A program made the position numbers and the translations under genes. DNA of 58,425 nt, taken from positions 1 to 58,425 of the forward strand of contig NZ_WUAF01000024.1 of NCBI RefSeq assembly GCF_009800965.1. Direction: 5' to 3'. The notes under the pieces are model-generated. The model searched no databases. It was not told where the DNA came from and saw only the letters and a program-made list of their open reading frames with translations. The stretch is from Cognatazoarcus halotolerans. Lineage in GTDB: Bacteria; Pseudomonadota; Gammaproteobacteria; Burkholderiales; Rhodocyclaceae. Positions 36,531-43,895 of the stretch are shown piece by piece (within the stretch, counting starts at the first letter, position 1; each line of letters starts with the position of its first letter).

Positions 36531-38267
36531 CTATTTACCGCCTTTTGTCCACGAGTCCTTCAGGGTCACGGTGCGATTGAAGACCGGGGCGCCCGCTTTC
36601 GAGTCGAAGCGGTCCGCAACGAAATAGCCGTGCCGTTCGAACTGGAAACGCGATTCCGGCGCGACTTCCCCGAGGGACGGTTCGAGCCACGCACGGATCA
36701 CGCTCACCGAATCAGGATTGAGGTCATCGAGGAAGTCGCGCTCCAGCTCGGGGGCGTCGCCCTCGCGGCGCGAGCCCGGCGCCGGGTGGGCAAACAGGCG
36801 GTCGTACATGCGCACCTCCGCCTGTACGCCCCTGGCCACGCTGACCCAGTGCAGGTTGCCCTTGACCTTGTAGTTGTCGGCGCCCGGCGTGCCGGACCTT
36901 GAGTCCGGCATGTACTCGCAGTGGACTGCGGTTACATTGCCTTCGGCATCCTTGTCGCAGCCGAGACACTTGACCACGTAGCCGTAGCGCAGCCGCACCA
37001 TGTTGCCTGGGAACAGCCGCCGGAACCCCTTTACCGGCTCTTCCATGAAGTCTTCGCGTTCGATCCACAATGCGCGGCCGAACGGCATCGAGCGGTTGCC
37101 GAGTTCGGGCTTGAGCGGATGATTCGGGGCGGTGCATTCCTCGAGCTGGCCCTCGGGGTAGTTGTCGATGACCAGCTTGAGCGGGTCCAGCACCGCCACC
37201 CGGCGTTCGGCCGAGTCGTTGAGCACTTCGCGCATGCTCTCCTCGAGCACGCTGTATTCGATCAGCGAGTCGGATTTGGAGACGCCGATGCGCTCGGCGA
37301 ACAGGCGGAACCCTTCCGGCGGATAACCGCGGCGGCGTCCGCCGACCAGTGTCGGCATGCGCGGGTCATCCCATCCCTGGGCGTGGCCTTCCTCGACGAG
37401 CTGGATCAACTTTCGCTTGGAAAGCACCACGTAGGTGAGATTGAGGCGCGAGAACTCGATCTGCTTCGGCGCCGGGCTGGGGATCAGCCCCCCTGCGCGA
37501 AGCTGCTCCAGCAGCCAGTCGTAGAACGGCCGCTGATCCTCGAACTCCAGCGTGCAGAACGAATGGGTGATGTTCTCGAGGGCGTCCTCGATCGGATGCG
37601 CGAAGGTGTACATCGGGTACACGCACCAGGTATCTCCGGTGCGGTGGTGATGGGCATGGCGGATGCGGTAGATCGCCGGGTCGCGCAGATTGATGTTGGG
37701 CGAGGCCATGTCGATCTTGGCGCGCAGGATGTGGGTGCCGTCGGCAAATTCGCCAGCCTTCATGCGCGCGAAGAGATCGAGGTTCTCTTCGACGCTGCGC
37801 GTGCGGTAGGGGCTGTCCCTGCCCACCTCGGTCAGGGTGCCGCGATAGGCGCGCATCTCTTCGGCCGACAGTGAATCGACATAGGCCTTGCCGGCGCGGA
37901 TGAGGTATTCGGCGAACGCATACATGCGCTCGAAATAGTCCGATGCGAAGAACAGGTTCTCACCCCAGTCGAAGCCCAGCCAATGCACTGCATCGATGAT
38001 GGCGTCGACATATTCCTGTTCTTCTCTGGTCGGATTGGTGTCGTCGAAGCGCAGGTGACAGGCGCCGTCGTAGTCGTGGGCCAGGCTGAAGTTGAGACAG
38101 ATCGACTTCGCGTGGCCGAAATGGAGGTAGCCGTTCGGCTCGGGCGGAAAGCGGGTGCGGATTCTGGCGCTGTCGCCGCGAGGTGCGAAAGTGCCACTCG
38201 CCAGATCGTTCTCGATGATGCTGCGCAGGAAGTTGGACGGCAGGTTGACGTCTTGGTTGTCGCTCAC
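36531..38267 (-). CDS. glnS: Glutaminyl-tRNA synthetase
   Basis: Charges tRNA-Gln with glutamine. The 578-aa protein has the class I signature HIGH as FPPEPNGYLHFGHAKSI, the catalytic-domain block LRFDDTNPTREEQEYVDAI, the KMSKS-like segment VVLSKRKLIQLV, and the GlnRS-specific C-terminal anticodon-binding barrels. The start at GTG 38267 gives the normal N-terminus (MSDNQDVNLPSNFLRSIIENDL). An upstream in-frame ATG at 38339 would add 24 residues not seen in the family and lie in likely promoter sequence. The direct GlnRS route implies no need for GatCAB on tRNA-Gln in this organism. Confidence 0.96.
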   Translation of the reverse strand: MSDNQDVNLPSNFLRSIIENDLASGTFAPRGDSARIRTRFPPEPNGYLHFGHAKSICLNFSLAHDYDGACHLRFDDTNPTREEQEYVDAIIDAVHWLGFDWGENLFFASDYFERMYAFAEYLIRAGKAYVDSLSAEEMRAYRGTLTEVGRDSPYRTRSVEENLDLFARMKAGEFADGTHILRAKIDMASPNINLRDPAIYRIRHAHHHRTGDTWCVYPMYTFAHPIEDALENITHSFCTLEFEDQRPFYDWLLEQLRAGGLIPSPAPKQIEFSRLNLTYVVLSKRKLIQLVEEGHAQGWDDPRMPTLVGGRRRGYPPEGFRLFAERIGVSKSDSLIEYSVLEESMREVLNDSAERRVAVLDPLKLVIDNYPEGQLEECTAPNHPLKPELGNRSMPFGRALWIEREDFMEEPVKGFRRLFPGNMVRLRYGYVVKCLGCDKDAEGNVTAVHCEYMPDSRSGTPGADNYKVKGNLHWVSVARGVQAEVRMYDRLFAHPAPGSRREGDAPELERDFLDDLNPDSVSVIRAWLEPSLGEVAPESRFQFERHGYFVADRFDSKAGAPVFNRTVTLKDSWTKGGK

Positions 38268-38415
38268 TTGGGAATTCCAGAATTGCCAGTCGGTGACCCC
38301 GGGACGGGGTGCGAGTTGCGATTCTAACCCGGAGGACATGCCATATGGCCCCGCTTCGCGCTTACCATACGCGCCTCAGGTTCCTGGGGGGACGGTCGTT
38401 GTATTGCCGGAATCG

Positions 38416-38462
38416 TTCCGAAAACGGAAACAGCCGGCCGAGCGCGGTGTTGATCGGAAACA
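38416..38462. promoter_or_regulatory. Repeated CGGAAACA and inverted repeat before the receptor operon
   Basis: CGGAAACA occurs at 38425-38432 and again at 38455-38462, exactly 30 bp apart (about three helical turns), the second copy overlapping the ribosome binding site of the first receptor gene. The first copy is also one arm of TTCCG-AAAA-CGGAA (38416-38429). This could be a regulator binding region; no regulator is identified. Confidence 0.3.
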
Positions 38463-38466
38463 CGAA

Positions 38467-40548
38467 ATGAAAAAAGCTATCCTGGGCGCGACCCTGCGCG
38501 CCGTGTTGGTTGCCGCTACCCTGGGGTGTGCCTTTCAGGCCGGAGCGCGCGAAGTCGATCTCTTCGAGCTCAGCCTCGAGGAACTCTCCGAATTCCGCCT
38601 CACCACGATGTCGCGCAAGACGCAGCGGGTGGGCGAGCTCGCGGCGGCTGCCTACGTGGTCACCGGCGAGGAGATCATGCGCTCGGGCGCAACCTCGATC
38701 CCCGAGGCGCTGCGAATGGTCCCCGGCATCCAGGTGGCGCGTATTTCGTCCAGCCGCTGGGCGGTGACTGCGCGTGGTTTCAACGAGCGTTTCGCCAACA
38801 AACTGCTGGTGCTGATCGACGGGCGCAGCATCTACACGCCGCTGTACTCGGGGGTGATGTGGGAGAGCCAGGACGTCATGCCCGAGGACGTCGAGCGCAT
38901 CGAAGTGATCCGTGGGCCGGGTGCCGCACTGTGGGGGGCAAACGCGGTAAACGGCGTGATCAATATCGTTACCCGCAAGACGTCCGAGACGCAGGGCGAT
39001 CTCGTCGCGGTCCAGGCCGGCACCGAAGAGACGGGTTCGGTCGCCCTTCGTCACGGCGGCGCACTCGACGGCGGTGGTCATTACCGCGTGTACGGCAAGG
39101 CCCAGGGGCGCGACGCGTCCTCGCTGCGTGACGACGCCGGTGCCGCGCGTGACGGACAGCGTGACCAGCGGGTGGGTTTCAGGCTCGACCGGCCGCTCTC
39201 CGGCGGTAGCATGTTCACCGCGAGTGGCGATGCCTACAACGCCCACAGCGGTGATGAATGGGAGCTCCCGATTCTGGTCGCGCCCTACGTCTATACCCGG
39301 CGCATGGATCAACACGACAGCGGCGCGAACCTGCTCGGGCGCTATTCGTGGAGCGATCCGGACGGTTCTGATTCCGTGCTGCAGGCCTATGTCGACCAGG
39401 CTCGCACGAACCTCGACTGGATCTGGGCTGCGCGTACCGACCTGGACCTCGACTTCCAGCGGCGCATCCAGTCCGGCAGGCATGACCTCATCTGGGGGCT
39501 CGGCTACCATTGGACGACCGACCATTTCAGCGACAACCCGCCCTATGTGGTATCGCCGTCGTCACGTACCCGAGACACCTTCAGCGCCTTCATCCACGAC
39601 GAGCTCACGCTCGTCCCGGATCGATGGCGCCTGATCCTCGGCAGCAAGTTCGAGCACGACAGCTATGCGGGTGCCAACTGGCAGCCCAACGTACGGGTGC
39701 TATGGACACCGACCACGAGCGAATCCTGGTGGGCTGCCGTGTCGCGTTCGGTGCGTTCGCCGAACCGGCCTGAGCTGCAGTCCTCGCTCGACCTGATCGT
39801 GCAGCCCGTCCCGGGTGTCGGCGTGCCCGCGCTGATGCGCCTGAATGGCATGGAGAGCTCGCGATTCACCGCCGAAAAGGCGTTGAGCGTCGAAATGGGT
39901 TTTCGCCAGTTGCAAAGCGCGCGGCTGTCGTGGGACGCGGCCCTGTATATGACACGATACAGCGATGTCCGCAGCCTGCTGGTGGGGAACCCGAGTTGCC
40001 CGGCCGACGTCATCCTGATGCCGACGCCACTGCCGCTCGGCCCGATCGGCGGCTGCCCGGCCGGTTTCATACCGAATTACCTGCTGCTCGACACGGTCGC
40101 AACCAACGCCGGACGCTTTACCAGCCGTGGCATAGAACTTTCGGCCGACTGGCGGGTGAACGATTGGTGGCGTTTGCAGGGCAGCTGGTCGAATCAGCTG
40201 ATGACTGCCGACATGCCGGCGGATGTCCTCGCCGCGGCCGAAGCCCGGCGCTACGCCGGGTCGTCGCCACGCTATCAGGTCTCGCTGCGCTCTTCGATGA
40301 ACCTGAGCGGTGCCCGGCAAGTGGACTTGTGGCTGCGTCATGTGTCGCGCTTGCGTCACGGCGAAATTCCGGCCTATACGACGCTTGATGCACGTTATGC
40401 CTGGCAGCCGTGGGAAGGCCTCGTGCTCTCGCTCGTTGGGCAGAACCTGCTGGAGGATCGTCATCAGGAATTCAAGGGGTCGCTCCCCGACATGCTCTTC
40501 TACGAACTCGAGCGCGGAGTCTATGCGCGTGCCGAGTGGCGTTGGTGA
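38467..40548 (+). CDS. TonB-dependent outer-membrane receptor (copy 1)
   Basis: A 693-aa outer-membrane receptor with a signal peptide (27 residues, ending FQAGA) directly followed by the plug. The plug has the SLEELSEF start seen in this receptor group, IPEALRMVPGIQVARI, GFNERFANKLLVLIDGRSIYTP, VERIEVIRGPGAALWGANA and INIVTRKTS. The beta-barrel then runs to a terminal Trp (AEWRW), a normal outer-membrane C-terminus. No N-terminal signalling (STN) domain is present, so it is not a FecA-type transducer. Ligand unknown. It is followed 11 nt later by yfiR-like gene 1. The plug is about 65% identical by eye to that of copy 2, while the barrels differ. Confidence 0.92.
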   Translation: MKKAILGATLRAVLVAATLGCAFQAGAREVDLFELSLEELSEFRLTTMSRKTQRVGELAAAAYVVTGEEIMRSGATSIPEALRMVPGIQVARISSSRWAVTARGFNERFANKLLVLIDGRSIYTPLYSGVMWESQDVMPEDVERIEVIRGPGAALWGANAVNGVINIVTRKTSETQGDLVAVQAGTEETGSVALRHGGALDGGGHYRVYGKAQGRDASSLRDDAGAARDGQRDQRVGFRLDRPLSGGSMFTASGDAYNAHSGDEWELPILVAPYVYTRRMDQHDSGANLLGRYSWSDPDGSDSVLQAYVDQARTNLDWIWAARTDLDLDFQRRIQSGRHDLIWGLGYHWTTDHFSDNPPYVVSPSSRTRDTFSAFIHDELTLVPDRWRLILGSKFEHDSYAGANWQPNVRVLWTPTTSESWWAAVSRSVRSPNRPELQSSLDLIVQPVPGVGVPALMRLNGMESSRFTAEKALSVEMGFRQLQSARLSWDAALYMTRYSDVRSLLVGNPSCPADVILMPTPLPLGPIGGCPAGFIPNYLLLDTVATNAGRFTSRGIELSADWRVNDWWRLQGSWSNQLMTADMPADVLAAAEARRYAGSSPRYQVSLRSSMNLSGARQVDLWLRHVSRLRHGEIPAYTTLDARYAWQPWEGLVLSLVGQNLLEDRHQEFKGSLPDMLFYELERGVYARAEWRW

Positions 40549-40559
40549 GGAGGAGGATG

Positions 40560-41117
40560 ATGATCAGCATCGACCGCCTTCGCCGCGCCCTCGCGTTCCT
40601 GTTTCTTGCAGGCGCGTTTCTTTCCGGGAACGTCGCACTGGCCCAGTCCGAGGTCTCTACCGAGTCGCGGGTCAAGGCCGCGTATGTCTACAACTTCGCC
40701 AAGTATGTCGAGTGGCCGGGCGTCGCTGCCCAGGGGCCGCTGCGCCTGTGCATCGCGGGCAGCGACAGCCTGGACCGGATGCTCGAGGCGCTCGAAGGCC
40801 GACAGGCCCAAGGACGGGTGATTCAGGTGATGAAGGGCGTGCCGCTCGCCCAGCTTCGACATTGCCAGATGGTGTTCGTCGGGCGGGGCGATGCTGCGCT
40901 GCTGCACGACGTGGTGCAGGCGACGAGTGGTGCCGCGGTACTCGTGGTGGGCGACGCCGATGGTTTCATCGGGGCCGGCGGCGGGATTGGCCTGGTGGTC
41001 GCCGACGATCGGGTTCGGTTCGAGGTCAATGCAGAAGCGCTGAAACTGGGCAGGCTGCGCGCCAGTGCGCAGATGCTGAAGCTTGCCCGGAATGCGGCTG
41101 AGCTGACGGTGCGATGA
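40560..41117 (+). CDS. YfiR-family (DUF4154) periplasmic protein (copy 1)
   Basis: A 185-aa exported protein: signal peptide ending VALAQ (about residue 29), then a YfiR domain starting RVKAAYVYNFAKYVEWP, with paired cysteines Cys64 and Cys102 (RLCIAGSD and RHCQMVFVG), and GAAVLVVGDADGFIGAGGGIGLVVADDRVRFEVN in the second half. In Pseudomonas aeruginosa YfiR is a periplasmic repressor of the diguanylate cyclase YfiN, controlled by redox state. The start at 40560 has AGGAGG upstream at good spacing. Placed in the receptor/kinase cluster; the partner here is inferred to be the hybrid kinase. Confidence 0.88.
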   Translation: MISIDRLRRALAFLFLAGAFLSGNVALAQSEVSTESRVKAAYVYNFAKYVEWPGVAAQGPLRLCIAGSDSLDRMLEALEGRQAQGRVIQVMKGVPLAQLRHCQMVFVGRGDAALLHDVVQATSGAAVLVVGDADGFIGAGGGIGLVVADDRVRFEVNAEALKLGRLRASAQMLKLARNAAELTVR

Positions 41118-41374
41118 TCGCTATCGCGGCTTCCGGCATTTCCGTGTGTTGCCGCGCTCGGCCCGTTCCGGCGCGGTATCGTCTCTCGATGCATTGACCG
41201 GCCCCCGCCAAAAAGGGGCCGACTCGATGCGCATCGGTCGATTGCCATTCCGGTCGCGGTGGGGCATCCCGCGCCGGACGAGGCCCGTTCAAGTAAATTC
41301 CGGGATTGCCGTATTCAAACCAGATCCTTCCGATATTGCCGCTCGTGTGACCAGCTCTTGACGGAACCACTGCA
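41118..41374. promoter_or_regulatory. Gap between the two receptor/YfiR modules, with a hairpin
   Basis: This 257-nt spacer holds a 7-bp hairpin (CGGCCCC / GGGGCCG, 41199-41221) without a T-run, and no convincing coding frame. It may contain a separate promoter for the second module, or an RNA element limiting read-through; no riboswitch consensus is recognised. Confidence 0.35.
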
Positions 41375-43354
41375 ATGAACCTATCCAATACCGCCCGTGC
41401 CGCAATGGTGTGTTGGCTCCTCGCGAGTTCGAATGTGTTTGCCGAATCAACGCCGCTGACCGACCTGAGCCTAGAGGAACTGGTCAAGATGGAAGTCACC
41501 AGTGTGTCGCGCAAGGCCCAGCGTCTCTCGGACACCGCGGCGGCCGTTACCGTCCTGAGCCGCGAGGATATCCGTCGTTCCGGCGCGCGCAGCATTCCCG
41601 AGGCCCTGCGGTCGGTTCCCGGTGTCGAGGTGGCGCAGATCGGCGCAGGACGTTGGGCGGTGTCGATCAGGGGGTTCAACAGCCGCTTTGCCAACAAGCT
41701 GCTGGTGCAGGTGGATGGACGCAGCGTCTACACACCCGCCTTCTCGGGGGTGCTGTGGGAAACCATTGCACCGATCATGGAAGACATCGAGCGCATCGAG
41801 GTGGTGCGTGGTCCGGGCGCCGCGCTGTGGGGGGCCAACGCGGTCAACGGCGTGATCAACATCGTTACCCGCAAGACTTCGGCGACGCGGGGAGCCCTGA
41901 TGTCGATGAGCGTGGACGACAGGGGCCGCCCGGAAGTCGCCGCACGTTATGGTTTCTCGCTTGCCGACAATGTGGACGCCCGGGTCTATGCACGCAGCGT
42001 CAACCGCTCGCCAGCCGAGACCGTGGCCGGCAATGCCCTCGGCGATGCGCAGAGTGGCTGGCACGCCGGTTTTCGCGTCGATCGTTCTGGCGCAGGCAGT
42101 TCCGGCTGGAGCGTGCAGGGTGATGTCTATGACCAGGAGAGCCCAGAGCGCCAATACGGTGCCACTGGCCTCGAGAAGGCCGAGTTCGGCTATTCCGGTG
42201 GTTATCTGATGGGGGTGCGGAGTTGGGCGATCGGCAGCGGTGAAGGTCGTCTCCAGGCGTTCGTCGAGCAGCAGAAGTTGCAATTGCCGCAATACGGCCA
42301 GATGACGGTCGATACCGCGGACATGGATTTCCAGAACCAGCTTGCGCCAATCGGCTCGCATGAATTCATCTGGGGGCTGGGCTGGCGGTCGATTTCCTAC
42401 AATATCGAGTTGAGTGCGCCGTTCTTTGTAAGCCTTGATCCGCGCAGCAGCAACGAACGCATCATAAGTGCCTTCATGCAGGACGAAATCACGCTGCAGC
42501 CGCGGCGCTGGAAGCTCCTGCTCGGTGCCCGCCTCGAAGACAACAGTCTGTCGGGTTTCGAACCCCAGCCAAACGTGCGCCTGTTGTGGACCCCGTCCGA
42601 GGTGGACAGCATGTGGGCACAGTGGTCGCGGGCCTCGCGAACGCCCTCGGTCGGCGAGGCATACAGCAGTGCTTTCTACGGTTTCGGTGCGGGCGGCGTG
42701 CCGCTGCGTACCGTGGTCAATCCCGACGATCCGCTTGATGCCGAGCGTCTGTCGGCATTCGAGCTGGGTTTCCGTCGTCAGCTGAGCGGCGGCAGCTTCG
42801 AATTGGTCGCTTACCATCATCGTTACCAGGGCCTGGTCAGCGAATCCTACGGCCCCGTGGTGCCATCGCCCGGTGCGCCATGGCCGATGGAGCAACTGGT
42901 CTATCGAGGCAATCGCATCGATGCGGACAGCGTTGGTCTGGAGATGTCGGCGGAAACCCAGTTGTCTGCCGATAGTCGCGTTGCCGCGGCGTTTACCGTG
43001 AAAAACGTCAGTGCAACCAAGCCTGCTGGATTGCTTGACGACAGACTGCCGTTCAGGATCAAGGACGTGGTACCCCACTACTCCTTTGTGACGCATTACG
43101 ATCGGAACATCGACGACACCCACAGCTTTGGCATCGCGGTGCGCAGGGTCAGCGCGCTCCGGATCGGGATCGATGCCTATACCGCGACCGATCTGCGTTT
43201 CAGTTGGCACCCGAGCCGGAGTTTCCGGCTCACCGCTGAGGTGCGGAATCTGTTCGATCCGTCGCATCCGGAGTTCATCGCGTACGATTTCTTCCCCTCC
43301 GAGAACGGCGAGATTCCACGGCAATTCCTTCTCAAGGCGGTGTGGATGCACTGA
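41375..43354 (+). CDS. TonB-dependent outer-membrane receptor (copy 2)
   Basis: A 659-aa receptor with a signal peptide (23 residues, ending NVFA), a plug domain carrying SLEELVKMEVTSVSRKAQRL, IPEALRSVPGVEVAQI, GFNSRFANKLLVQVDGRSVYTP, IERIEVVRGPGAALWGANA and INIVTRKTS, then a barrel. The C-terminus is LLKAVWMH, ending in His rather than the usual Phe/Trp. No signalling domain is present. Ribosome site is weak. It is 7 nt from the second yfiR-like gene. Ligand unknown; the barrel differs from copy 1, which suggests a different ligand. Confidence 0.92.
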   Translation: MNLSNTARAAMVCWLLASSNVFAESTPLTDLSLEELVKMEVTSVSRKAQRLSDTAAAVTVLSREDIRRSGARSIPEALRSVPGVEVAQIGAGRWAVSIRGFNSRFANKLLVQVDGRSVYTPAFSGVLWETIAPIMEDIERIEVVRGPGAALWGANAVNGVINIVTRKTSATRGALMSMSVDDRGRPEVAARYGFSLADNVDARVYARSVNRSPAETVAGNALGDAQSGWHAGFRVDRSGAGSSGWSVQGDVYDQESPERQYGATGLEKAEFGYSGGYLMGVRSWAIGSGEGRLQAFVEQQKLQLPQYGQMTVDTADMDFQNQLAPIGSHEFIWGLGWRSISYNIELSAPFFVSLDPRSSNERIISAFMQDEITLQPRRWKLLLGARLEDNSLSGFEPQPNVRLLWTPSEVDSMWAQWSRASRTPSVGEAYSSAFYGFGAGGVPLRTVVNPDDPLDAERLSAFELGFRRQLSGGSFELVAYHHRYQGLVSESYGPVVPSPGAPWPMEQLVYRGNRIDADSVGLEMSAETQLSADSRVAAAFTVKNVSATKPAGLLDDRLPFRIKDVVPHYSFVTHYDRNIDDTHSFGIAVRRVSALRIGIDAYTATDLRFSWHPSRSFRLTAEVRNLFDPSHPEFIAYDFFPSENGEIPRQFLLKAVWMH

Positions 43355-43361
43355 TCCGCCG

Positions 43362-43895
43362 ATGCGCACCTTCGTAAAACTTCTCATTGCGCTGGCGCTT
43401 GGCTTGCCCGTCGGTGCGATGGCGCAGAGCCCGCCGAGCGAGTACCAGCTCAAGGCCGCCTTTCTGCTGAACTTCGCCCGCTATGCAGAGTGGCCGGCGA
43501 TGCCGGCAGGCACGCTCCGGATCTGCTTGCTGGGGCGGGATCCGTTCGGCGCCGCGCTGGCATCGCTGGAGCATCGTCAGGTGCAGGGGCGGGACGTCAG
43601 GATCATCCTGCTCGGCTCGGTTGCCCAGGCCGTCAGTTGCCAGCTCCTGTTCATTTCCGATTCGGAAGAGCGGCGTTCCGCGACCTTGCTGCGCAGTCTC
43701 GAGGGGAGTCCGGTGCTGACGGTCAGCGATATGGAGGGCTTCGTCGATGAGGGGGGCGGCATCGGCTTCGTGCTGGTAGACGACCGCATTCGTTTCGATA
43801 TCAACTATGCTGTGATCCAGCGCGAGGGAATGAAACTCAGTGCGCAGTTGCTGCGCCTCGCTCGGCGAGTTGTCGGTACGGAGGCAGGGCGATGA
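43362..43895 (+). CDS. YfiR-family (DUF4154) periplasmic protein (copy 2)
   Basis: A 177-aa exported protein with a signal peptide (ending AMAQ, residue 22), the YfiR start [18 protein letters not shown], Cys55 (RICLLGRD) and Cys93 (VSCQLLFIS) at the same 38-residue spacing as in copy 1, and [27 protein letters not shown]. The gene stop overlaps the hybrid kinase start by 4 nt, the strongest evidence that YfiR and the kinase work together. The inferred role is to control the kinase sensor domain from the periplasm. Confidence 0.9.
   Translation: MRTFVKLLIALALGLPVGAMAQSPPSEYQLKAAFLLNFARYAEWPAMPAGTLRICLLGRDPFGAALASLEHRQVQGRDVRIILLGSVAQAVSCQLLFISDSEERRSATLLRSLEGSPVLTVSDMEGFVDEGGGIGFVLVDDRIRFDINYAVIQREGMKLSAQLLRLARRVVGTEAGR

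Noticed and set aside
41471-43453. 660-codon minus-strand frame antisense to TonB receptor copy 2
   Set aside because: The receptor on the plus strand has a signal peptide, plug and barrel; the antisense frame shows no family features.
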